Source: an uncultured Fodinibius sp.
GTDB taxonomy: Bacteria > Bacteroidota > Rhodothermia > Balneolales > Balneolaceae
Direction of reading: 5' to 3'
NCBI GenBank assembly: GCA_913056235.1
Contig: CAJXMW010000004.1
Span: 124,001-188,000, forward strand
DNA length: 64,000 nt
Shown here: positions 55,205-62,650 of the stretch, in pieces
Numbering within the stretch: position 1 is the stretch's first letter
How the letters are laid out: every line of letters starts with the position of its first letter
Made by a program: the position numbers and the translations under genes
Notes under the pieces: generated by a model
Told to the model about the DNA's origin: nothing
Databases searched by the model: none
The model's input: only the letters and a program-made list of their open reading frames with translations

Positions 55205-56375
55205 AACCTCGATTACACTTAATGCAAAAAATTTGATAGGCTGGAAGACCAAACGTAAAATTGTAGTCATATCGGTAGATGATTATGGCAACGTCCGACT
55301 CCACTCCAGAGGGGCCAGAGAAAATATGGATCGGGAAGGGATGAAGGTCTATAATCGGTTTGATGCGTATGATACATTGGAAACAAGGGAAGATTTGGAA
55401 GCCCTCTACGAGGTCCTCACTTCGGTAAAAGACAAGAATGGCCGTCATGCTGTGTTCACGCCCTTTGCCTTGCCATGCAATATCAATTTTGAGAAGATGG
55501 CCGAAACCGGATATAAAGAATACCACAGAGAGTTGCTTCCGGAAACGTTTGAGAAATTAACGGTTCTTCAACCTGATGCGTACGAAGGCAGTTGGTCCCT
55601 TCTTCAGGAAGGAATAGCAAAAGGATTGATGGTTCCGCAGTTTCATGGTCGAGAGCATCTCAATTTGAAAGTTTTTGAGGAAAAATTAGCTAAGAGGGAC
55701 CACGAAGTGCTCACGGCGTTGCGAAACCGATCATATACTAGTATTTCTTCGAGCGGATATCCAACGATTCCCTATACTGCTGCATTTTCGTTCTGGAATT
55801 TCGGGGAGACTCGTCACTTTGATGAGATAATCCGGGATGGAATTGGAGCATTTGAGTTGGTTTACGGATACCGTCCCGTTCACTTTAATTCACCGGGGAC
55901 CCATGAGCACCCGGTGATTCACAAGGTACTCAAAGAAAAAGGCGTCAAATTTATAGATGCTACCTTGCTAAAACATGAGCACCTGGGGAACGGCAAATTC
56001 AGCAGAAAGCTTACCTATACCGGCAAAAGAAACCATCTGGATCAGATTTACCTTGTCCGGAATGTGGTATTTGAACCAACCGAAAGTCGCAGCGTAAACT
56101 GGGTTGAGTTCACGATGAAGCAGATAGAGGCAGCATTTCGCTGGAATCGACCTGCAATTATCAGTTCACATAGAGTTAATTTTTGCGGTCATATCGATGA
56201 ACAGAACAGGGAAGTGGGATTACATGCTCTCCGAGAACTACTGCAAAAAATCACAAGACGATGGCCGGATGTGGAGTTTATGGCTGCTAATGAGTTGGGA
56301 GCTTTAATTAATTCTGGTTTTGAATCAGTCCCCGCCCGAAGTAGAGCAGTTGGGAATTCCGAATATAGTTACTAA
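55185..56375 (+). CDS. NodB-like polysaccharide deacetylase-related protein (copy 2)
   Basis: Paralog of 38557-39699. The shared start (LKDIKTSITLNAKNLIGWKTKRKIVVISVDDYGNVRL) carries the metal Asp pair as VDDYG instead of SDDWG. The His pair is in FHGREHLN and the late His in ISSHRVNFCGH. Cytoplasmic, 396 aa. It precedes the CapK-like gene by 21 bp. Activity is inferred from the motif pattern only. Confidence 0.68.
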   Translation: MPLKDIKTSITLNAKNLIGWKTKRKIVVISVDDYGNVRLHSRGARENMDREGMKVYNRFDAYDTLETREDLEALYEVLTSVKDKNGRHAVFTPFALPCNINFEKMAETGYKEYHRELLPETFEKLTVLQPDAYEGSWSLLQEGIAKGLMVPQFHGREHLNLKVFEEKLAKRDHEVLTALRNRSYTSISSSGYPTIPYTAAFSFWNFGETRHFDEIIRDGIGAFELVYGYRPVHFNSPGTHEHPVIHKVLKEKGVKFIDATLLKHEHLGNGKFSRKLTYTGKRNHLDQIYLVRNVVFEPTESRSVNWVEFTMKQIEAAFRWNRPAIISSHRVNFCGHIDEQNREVGLHALRELLQKITRRWPDVEFMAANELGALINSGFESVPARSRAVGNSEYSY

Positions 56376-56396
56376 AAAAATCAAGACGGGAGTAAA

Positions 56397-57692
56397 ATGC
56401 TTCAGCAGGCAAGAGAACGCGTTTTTTGGCTATACGACAGGTTCAAAGGTTCAATAGTCAAGAATCATCTCAGTGATATATCTACCATACTAAACAGAAT
56501 GGATGATAGCGCAGAGAGGAAAACTGAGGACCGGCTGTCGGCATTGCTTACCCATGCTTCTGATACGACAGTGTATTATGCTTCGTTACAAGATAGCAGT
56601 AACCTGCAGGATTACCCGGTCATTAACAAAAATGTTATTCGTGAGAATTACGATCAATTCATTTCTCGGGATTTCGATCGAAATCAATTAAAACCGGCCG
56701 TTACCAGCGGTTCTACGGGCACGCCTTTCAAGGTTTTGCATGACCGGAATAAAGTATTAAGAAATACTGCTGACACCCTGTACTTTTCGAGTCTTGCCGG
56801 TTATGAGCTCGGCCAGCGATTGTATTATCTGAAGATCTGGAACAAAACAAACCGGAAAAGCTGGCTCTCTTTATTTATGCAGAATATCGTTCCGGTTGAT
56901 GTCAGTGATCAGTCAAATTCGTTCCTTGAGCAGTTTGCAGAACATTTAAATAATGATAAAGCGCCGAAATCTCTTTTGGGTTATGCTTCTGCCTTCGAGG
57001 TGTTATGTAGTTATTTGGAAGAAAAAAATATTGAAAAGGTCACATCAAAGGCCAAGTCGGTCATAACCATGTCGGAAGCACTTAATAATGTGACCAAGCA
57101 GAATATCAAAAAATATTTTGACTGCCAGGCATTGGCCAGATACTCAAATATTGAAAACGGTATTCTTGCACAACAAATGCCCGACGATGACCGGTACGCT
57201 TTAAACAGAGCTAGCTATTATTTTGAATTGCTTAAAATGAATAGTAACGATCCTGTTGAGCTGGGAGAGCCAGGGCGCATTGTGGTCACAGACCTGTTTA
57301 ACTATGGCATGCCTCTAATTAGATATGACACAGGGGATATCGGAATATTTGAACAGCAGGAATCAGGAGAGTTACTGTTGGCAAGAGTGGAAGGGCGTAG
57401 GATGGATATGATCTACAATAGCCGGGGTAAACTGGTGTCCTCCTATATAATAACCAACAATATGTGGAAATATACTGAAATCAAGCAGTATCAATTTATC
57501 CAGAAATCGGCCAACGACTATTGCTTTAGGTTAAGTGTTACAGATCAATTTGATTGTGAAGAGGAGCTCGTCAATGAATTTGAGCAGTATTTTGGCGAAG
57601 CTTCCCAAATTGAGGTAGAATATGTATCCGAAATACCACTGTTATCATCAGGAAAAAGAAAGAAAGTAGTTAACGAAATGTATCAAATGTGA
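56397..57692 (+). CDS. CapK/PaaK-like adenylate-forming enzyme
   Basis: Family of phenylacetate-CoA-ligase-like proteins, which activate a carboxylic acid as an acyl-adenylate. It has the P-loop-like motif TSGSTGTPFK (about residues 101-110), a central YSNIENGILAQQ, the ATP site IRYDTGDIG, and GRRMDMIYNSRGKLVSSY. Members occur in capsule loci (CapK), where they are thought to supply an acyl group for sugar decoration. It follows the second NodB-like gene and precedes an ATP-grasp gene. Confidence 0.83.
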   Translation: MLQQARERVFWLYDRFKGSIVKNHLSDISTILNRMDDSAERKTEDRLSALLTHASDTTVYYASLQDSSNLQDYPVINKNVIRENYDQFISRDFDRNQLKPAVTSGSTGTPFKVLHDRNKVLRNTADTLYFSSLAGYELGQRLYYLKIWNKTNRKSWLSLFMQNIVPVDVSDQSNSFLEQFAEHLNNDKAPKSLLGYASAFEVLCSYLEEKNIEKVTSKAKSVITMSEALNNVTKQNIKKYFDCQALARYSNIENGILAQQMPDDDRYALNRASYYFELLKMNSNDPVELGEPGRIVVTDLFNYGMPLIRYDTGDIGIFEQQESGELLLARVEGRRMDMIYNSRGKLVSSYIITNNMWKYTEIKQYQFIQKSANDYCFRLSVTDQFDCEEELVNEFEQYFGEASQIEVEYVSEIPLLSSGKRKKVVNEMYQM

Positions 57693-57885
57693 GGTTAGGG
57701 TTGTAGAATCAAACTTATGGGCTCGCTCAAATAATTTATAGGTACATCATAAAAAATTGGATCAGATCGTTTAGTTTTTAGACATATCATTATAAAAAAG
57801 TAATTCTAGGTTTCGGGTTTTTTAAGTAATATATATTAGTACGTGGTCCAAAAAAAGAGACCGTAATAACAAAACGTTGGCTAAA

Positions 57886-58890
57886 ATGAAACTAAAGAGA
57901 GTATTATATCTGGGGTACTATCTTAAACAATTGGACACTGAGAAGTTTGCCCAATTTTTTGATTACGCAAAAACTGTGACAGGGAAGTCATCCACTGCAC
58001 TGCTTGTCGACATCCTGAAATCAGTGTTAAACTATAATATTTCGGTGCTCGAATATTTTCAATTTCGTTTTTATATGCTTTCAAAGCAGGAGAGAGAAGC
58101 GTGGGCTGGAACAGGCCATATGTATGAATATCAGCTACGGATGAATCCCAGAAATGCTCGTCAGATCCTGGAAGACAAGACATTGTTTTATAAGAACTAC
58201 GGCGATTTTTTTGTCCATAATGTAGCAGATATCAAAGATCTGCAAAGCAAACCAGAGCTAGCGAATGCAATTTTGGGGAATTCCTCAGAGAAACTAGTGT
58301 TAAAATCTGCCGACGGTAATTGTGGCAAAGAAGTAGAAATACGAGACTGCAAGGATTTTGACCGAGAAGGCCTTATTAACTACATGGAGGTCATGGATTA
58401 CGACTTGGTGGAAGAATTTATCATACAGCATTCAGAGCTAAACAGGTTGTCACCATCGGCCGTAAACACCGTGCGCATTTTTACACAGCTGGATGAAAAA
58501 TCCGGAGTTGTAATCCTTGGATGCAGGTTGCGTATCTCAGTTAATTCACCGGTCGATAATATGGCAGCCGGAAACTTAGCAGCTCCCATTGATATATCCA
58601 CTGGTCGCTTAAGTGGCCCTGGCGTATATAGTGATGTAACCAAAACTGAAGAGGAACATCATCCAATTACAAAGGTAAAAATACCCGGGTTTGAAATTCC
58701 TTTTTGGAAAGAGACGCTTGAGATGGTGGAAAAAGCGGCTTTGCTTCATCCTCAAAATAGATCTATCGGTTGGGATGTTGTAATTACTGACAAAGGACCC
58801 GGACTTATTGAAGCAAATCATGATTGGTGTAAACTGCTGTGGCAGCTTCCGGTAAAACAGGGATTGAAATCGTCCTTACAGTTTAAATGA
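57886..58890 (+). CDS. ATP-grasp enzyme, sugar-transfer-associated type (F)
   Basis: The sixth ATP-grasp gene of the locus and the most divergent of its type. It has KLVLKSADGNCGKEVEI as nucleotide loop, LVEEFIIQHSELNRLSPSAVNTVRIFT, EEHHPITKVKIPGFEIPFW and the metal site GWDVVITDKGPGLIEANHDW. I use the ATG at 57886; a TTG at 57877 would add three residues. Eight bases separate it from the phosphoglycosyl transferase gene. Confidence 0.83.
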   Translation: MKLKRVLYLGYYLKQLDTEKFAQFFDYAKTVTGKSSTALLVDILKSVLNYNISVLEYFQFRFYMLSKQEREAWAGTGHMYEYQLRMNPRNARQILEDKTLFYKNYGDFFVHNVADIKDLQSKPELANAILGNSSEKLVLKSADGNCGKEVEIRDCKDFDREGLINYMEVMDYDLVEEFIIQHSELNRLSPSAVNTVRIFTQLDEKSGVVILGCRLRISVNSPVDNMAAGNLAAPIDISTGRLSGPGVYSDVTKTEEEHHPITKVKIPGFEIPFWKETLEMVEKAALLHPQNRSIGWDVVITDKGPGLIEANHDWCKLLWQLPVKQGLKSSLQFK

Positions 58891-58897
58891 CATTGAA

Positions 58898-59509
58898 ATG
58901 TTTTATATAAAATATTTTAAGAGGTTTTTCGATATAACGGCCTCGATGGTGATTTTACTGATCTCAATTCCTTTCCTGATACTCGTTTCTGTTTTGCTTC
59001 TGATCCAAAACCGCGGGGGTATCTTTTTCTACCACAAACGTTCGGGTTATCAAGAGAAACCTTTTTATATGATCAAATTCAAAACCATGACGGATGAAAA
59101 AGACGAAAAGGGCAATCTATTGCCTGATATGCAGCGCATAACAACGGTGGGAAATTGGATTCGTCGGCTTTCGCTGGACGAATTACCCCAGCTTTTAAAT
59201 GTGCTTAAAGGGGATATGAGTTTGATTGGTCCGCGTCCTTTATTGATGAGGTATCTACCGCTCTATAACAACGAGCAGCGAAAAAGACATAACGTGAAGC
59301 CAGGCATTACCGGTTGGGCACAGGTAAACGGGCGTAATGCAATTAGCTGGGAAAGAAAGTTTCAACTAGATGTTTATTACGTTAAGCATCAGTCGTTTAT
59401 GCTGGATATGAAGATACTCTGGCTTACCATTTTAAAAGTATTGAAGAGAGAAGGAATAAATCAGTCAGACTCCAGGCCAATGCAGCCATTTGAGGGGACA
59501 AACCGATGA
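58898..59509 (+). CDS. monotopic phosphoglycosyl transferase (PglC-like initiating enzyme)
   Basis: Starts each repeat unit by moving a sugar-1-phosphate onto undecaprenyl phosphate. It has one re-entrant N-terminal hydrophobic segment (about residues 9-36), then KRSGYQEKPFYMIKFKTM, SLDELPQLLNVLKGDMSLIGPRPLL and VKPGITGWAQVNGRN, the full set of family motifs. At 203 aa it is the short PglC type without the WcaJ N-terminal helices. The next genes are PglD-, PglE- and PglF-like, which points to diNAcBac-1-phosphate as substrate. It overlaps the next gene by 4 bp. Confidence 0.92.
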   Translation: MFYIKYFKRFFDITASMVILLISIPFLILVSVLLLIQNRGGIFFYHKRSGYQEKPFYMIKFKTMTDEKDEKGNLLPDMQRITTVGNWIRRLSLDELPQLLNVLKGDMSLIGPRPLLMRYLPLYNNEQRKRHNVKPGITGWAQVNGRNAISWERKFQLDVYYVKHQSFMLDMKILWLTILKVLKREGINQSDSRPMQPFEGTNR

Positions 59510-60141
59510 AAAAACTTTATATCATAGGAGCCGGAAGCGTGGGAGGACATGTAGCATTGAATATCAGTGAATATTCAGATGAGTTCGAAATTGCGGGCTT
59601 TTTGGACGATGACCCCGACAAAATTGGAGGTGAGCAATTTGGCTTTAAAGTATTGGGGAGTGTTTCCAAAGTACTTGATCTGCGAGAAGCTGCAATTGTA
59701 ATTGGTATTGCCTTTCCCAAAACCAAAAGAGCAATATTGGAACGAATATCAGGTAATGAAAAGCTGATATATCCTACACTCGTCCATTCAAAGGCGTGGG
59801 TTTCGCATGATGTAACCCTGGGAAAGGGGACCATTATCTATCCAGGTACGGCCATTAATTATGGTTCTAAAGTCGGAGATTTCGTTGTTATAAATATGAA
59901 TTGTGCCTTGGGACATCATACAACCGTTGGAGCCTGTACAAGTCTTGCACCGGGCGTCAACACTGGAGGACATACGACGGTTGAAGAGGGGGTGGAGCTC
60001 GGTATTGGAGCTTCAACATTGCAGGATATACGAATTGGTACTGGCAGTATAGTCGGGGGACAAAGCATGGTTACCAAAGACGTCCAACCCAATTCAACCG
60101 TTGCTGGCGTACCTGTCAAACGTGTGGATTGCACCAATTAG
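59506..60141 (+). CDS. PglD/NeuD-family sugar O/N-acetyltransferase
   Basis: The N-terminal Rossmann-like domain (KLYIIGAGSVGGHVALNI) binds the UDP-sugar. The C-terminal left-handed beta-helix has hexapeptide repeats from about residue 95 and the catalytic His in CALGHHTTVG (about 134-143). 211 aa. In the PglD role it acetylates the 4-amino group of UDP-2-acetamido-4-amino-trideoxyglucose to UDP-diNAcBac. It is coupled to the PglC-like gene. Confidence 0.9.
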   Translation: MKKLYIIGAGSVGGHVALNISEYSDEFEIAGFLDDDPDKIGGEQFGFKVLGSVSKVLDLREAAIVIGIAFPKTKRAILERISGNEKLIYPTLVHSKAWVSHDVTLGKGTIIYPGTAINYGSKVGDFVVINMNCALGHHTTVGACTSLAPGVNTGGHTTVEEGVELGIGASTLQDIRIGTGSIVGGQSMVTKDVQPNSTVAGVPVKRVDCTN

Positions 60142-60162
60142 CCGATCACTTTAAACAAAGAA

Positions 60163-60196
60163 TTTAGGCCTGTAAAGGAGTCCTAAAAATTTTTAC
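60163..60196. terminator. candidate bidirectional terminator between convergent genes
   Basis: TTTAGG (60163-60168) and CCTAAA (60182-60187) pair, followed on the plus strand by AAATTTTT. It is in the 51-bp gap between the PglD-like gene and the convergent barrel gene. The stem is short. Confidence 0.35.
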
Positions 60197-60912
60197 AACA
60201 GAAAGTAAACCGAAAATGTAAGTGCCGTATTTTGTGAGTGGTGCATAAGTGTGGAATCATCTCCGCCATTAAATACTGATAACAAGGCGCGTGCTTCGAG
60301 CCCAATTTTTTGGTCGAGGCCATGTTCCAGACCCACTCCCAAGACAACTCCTCCGTTATATTCGGGATATTGGCCGGAGACGTTATTTGAGAACTGACCC
60401 TCAAAGGGAATTCCTATTGGAGCTCCGCTGGTTGTACCTTTGAAACGAGCATCCAAAAGGTAACTACCAAATAGTCCGCCTGTTGCGTGATAGGTAGTTG
60501 CCGCTTGTTGACGTCCATAAGCAACAGGATACGGTGATTGGCTGGTTAGTTGAAGTAATAGGGGCATGTAGATGTACTGAAGTTCAGTTTGGCTATCTGT
60601 TTGTAATTCGAAGCCCCGTAGTTGGAAGGGTTCATTGTATTTTGCTCCAAGTTGAATGTAAGAAGGCTCAATTTGTAGCCGGAAAGATCGTGAAAGTTTT
60701 TTTCTCACAACGAGTCCTGCATGGTAAGAAGAAGTCACTTTGGGATTCAGCTCAAGATTAATATCACCACTTGAGTATTGAAAGTTTGAGAGATGCGAAC
60801 TGAGATTGACCCCTCCCGTTATCCCCAATTCCAGTGATTGACTCTTGGCTGTTTCAGCAATTACAAAGATGAAAACAGATATTGATAGGAATAGTGCTTT
60901 TACGTAATTCAT
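60193..60912 (-). CDS. PorT-family outer-membrane beta-barrel protein
   Basis: An outer-membrane barrel of the Bacteroidota PorT/OMP_b-brl_2 type. A signal peptide (about residues 1-25, ending AKSQ) is followed by GITGGVNLSSHLSN, repeated amphipathic strands, and a closing strand ending NTALTFSVYFLL. I start at the ATG at 60912, which has GGGG at the right distance. The TTG at 60924 would add four residues. It is the only minus-strand gene in this part of the locus, and its link to the polysaccharide is positional only. Confidence 0.78.
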   Translation of the reverse strand: MNYVKALFLSISVFIFVIAETAKSQSLELGITGGVNLSSHLSNFQYSSGDINLELNPKVTSSYHAGLVVRKKLSRSFRLQIEPSYIQLGAKYNEPFQLRGFELQTDSQTELQYIYMPLLLQLTSQSPYPVAYGRQQAATTYHATGGLFGSYLLDARFKGTTSGAPIGIPFEGQFSNNVSGQYPEYNGGVVLGVGLEHGLDQKIGLEARALLSVFNGGDDSTLMHHSQNTALTFSVYFLL

Positions 60913-60982
60913 TGTAGTCCCCAAAAGTTTAATTTATGTCAGCGGTAGTACTATCAGTTATTCAAAAGGAACTGGTACTAGC

Positions 60983-60999
60983 AGTGTATTTTTTACTTG
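60983..60999. promoter_or_regulatory. putative activator binding site (UAS), weaker match
   Basis: AGTGTAT-TTT-TTACTTG keeps GNGTA and TTAC of the dyad, centred 92 bp upstream of the -24 element at 61083. Confidence 0.42.
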
Positions 61000-61082
61000 A
61001 TAATATTACCGTTTTAAAGTTCGCTCTCCTCAACTGACTCCTGATTGCTCCTCAAGGGCTGGAATCGCGACCTCACTTCTAT

Positions 61083-61098
61083 TGGCACAACTTTTGTA
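61083..61098 (+). promoter_or_regulatory. sigma-54 -24/-12 promoter of the aminotransferase gene
   Basis: TGGCAC-AACTT-TTGTA, exact -24 hexamer, 102 bp upstream of the ATG at 61201. Confidence 0.82.
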
Positions 61099-61200
61099 CC
61101 AAACTATATTACAATTCTACTTTTACTGAAAAATTGGATAGTGAACGCAACAAAAGTGAAGTGGGATTTATGTTAAAAAATCAATAATTCAACTATATCA

Positions 61201-62445
61201 ATGAAATCAGCATCACGAATTTATCTTTCTTCTCCTCACATGAATGGTTCTGAACTGAACTATATTCATGAGGCATTTCGCAAAAACTGGATTGCTCCGC
61301 TGGGGGCAAATGTGGATGGGTTCGAGGAAGATTTACAGGCCTTCACTAGCAGGGGACATGCTGCTGTCGTTTCATCCGGTACATCAGCTCTCCATTTAGC
61401 CTTAGTACTTTGTGGCGTAGAGTCGGGTGATGAAGTGATTTGCCAATCTTTTACGTTTACCGCATCTGCTAATCCGATTCGGTATCAGGGAGCTACCCCT
61501 GTATTTGTTGATTCAGAAACCGAGACATGGAATATGGATCCTGCCATCCTAGAGAAAGCAATCTTAGATCGAATAAAGAATGGTAAAAAGCCAAAAGCTA
61601 TTATCGTTGTTCATCTTTATGGAATGCCGGCGAAAATGCGTCGGATTCAAAAAGTAGCATCAACATATGGCATTCCTGTTATCGAAGATGCCGCGGAAGC
61701 GCTGGGATCTATGGTTGAGGATAGAAAATGTGGCTCTTTCGGATTGTTATCCGTTTTATCATTTAACGGTAATAAGATTATTACTACCTCTGGAGGAGGT
61801 GCTCTTTTAGCCGATGATAAAAAAAGTATAGAGAGAGCTCGTTTCCTGGCTACTCAGGCTCGAGATCAGGCTGCTCATTACGAGCATTCACAACTCGGTT
61901 ATAATTATAGGATGAGCAACATTGTAGCCGGTATAGGCCGTGGACAGATGAACTCTCTGGATGAATATGTATTAGCAAGACGTGCTAATCACGATTTTTA
62001 CTTCAGAGAGTTAAATGGGAACTGGCTTACAGCAGCAGATGCATCAGCGAAAAGTCGAAAGGAATCTTCCAACGGGATTTATTTCTTGAAAGAGCCTGCC
62101 GGTTACTTTAGCAATCGTTGGCTTACGACCATACTGGTAAATCCAGCAGAGACGGGAGGAGTAACAAGGGAAGATCTGCGCCTTGCCTTGGAAAAGGAGA
62201 ATATCGAAAGCCGACCGCTATGGAAGCCCATGCACATGCAGCCGCTGTATGAAAATTCACCTTATTATGGATGGGGGGTTTCTGACAGGTTATTTGAACT
62301 GGGACTTTGTTTGCCATCAGGAAGCAATCTCACTGACGAGGAGCGTTTTCGTGTTGTGTCAACAATCAAGAAGAGATTAAAAAAAGCCGACATGAATTCT
62401 AAGCAAAACAATAGTCGAGTAACTTTTACTCGACCAGCTGAATAA
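61201..62445 (+). CDS. DegT/DnrJ/EryC1-family sugar aminotransferase (PglE-like)
   Basis: PLP-dependent transaminase that aminates a keto-sugar nucleotide. It has RKNWIAPLGANVDGFE at the start, SSGTSALHLAL for the PLP phosphate, VIEDAAEALGS with the PLP-ring Asp, the Schiff-base Lys in FNGNKIITTSGGG, and a C-terminal MHMQPLY. The 414-aa length is slightly above the family mean. In the PglE role it makes UDP-2-acetamido-4-amino-2,4,6-trideoxyglucose from the product of the PglF-like enzyme downstream. It has its own promoter. Confidence 0.9.
   Translation: MKSASRIYLSSPHMNGSELNYIHEAFRKNWIAPLGANVDGFEEDLQAFTSRGHAAVVSSGTSALHLALVLCGVESGDEVICQSFTFTASANPIRYQGATPVFVDSETETWNMDPAILEKAILDRIKNGKKPKAIIVVHLYGMPAKMRRIQKVASTYGIPVIEDAAEALGSMVEDRKCGSFGLLSVLSFNGNKIITTSGGGALLADDKKSIERARFLATQARDQAAHYEHSQLGYNYRMSNIVAGIGRGQMNSLDEYVLARRANHDFYFRELNGNWLTAADASAKSRKESSNGIYFLKEPAGYFSNRWLTTILVNPAETGGVTREDLRLALEKENIESRPLWKPMHMQPLYENSPYYGWGVSDRLFELGLCLPSGSNLTDEERFRVVSTIKKRLKKADMNSKQNNSRVTFTRPAE
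62416..62432. promoter_or_regulatory. putative activator binding site (UAS), perfect dyad
   Basis: CGAGTAA-CTT-TTACTCG is a perfect 7-3-7 palindrome and the best copy in the window. It overlaps the last codons of the aminotransferase gene and is centred 155 bp upstream of the -24 element at 62579. Confidence 0.65.
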
Positions 62446-62455
62446 AAGTAACACG
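62439..62455. promoter_or_regulatory. putative second activator site, weak
   Basis: TGAATAA-AAG-TAACACG is a partial match whose centre is 23 bp from the perfect dyad at 62416-62432, the same offset as in the pair at 23649/23673. Supported mainly by that spacing. Confidence 0.35.
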
Positions 62456-62578
62456 ATCTACTTGAAGACCTGTTTTCTTTTTTTTCAGAAATAGAAAAAT
62501 AGTAATCAATTGATGCTTTCAGCCCTTGGATTCGTTTTCATCGTAATAAAAGAAATTGTTTTAGTGATTTTGAAGAAC

Positions 62579-62594
62579 TGGCACAACTATTGTT
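62579..62594 (+). promoter_or_regulatory. sigma-54 -24/-12 promoter of the PglF-like gene
   Basis: TGGCAC-AACTA-TTGTT, exact -24 hexamer, 56 bp upstream of the ATG at 62651. Confidence 0.84.
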
Positions 62595-62650
62595 TAGATA
62601 ATAAATGAATAACATGACATCGTAGAGAATCAAAAATATGAGGGACTCTA

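Larger units (their letters stand above)
60913..61200. other. 288-bp control region ahead of the aminotransferase gene
   Basis: This region contains an activator-type dyad (60983-60999) and the -24/-12 promoter (61083-61098). No coding sequence. Confidence 0.6.
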
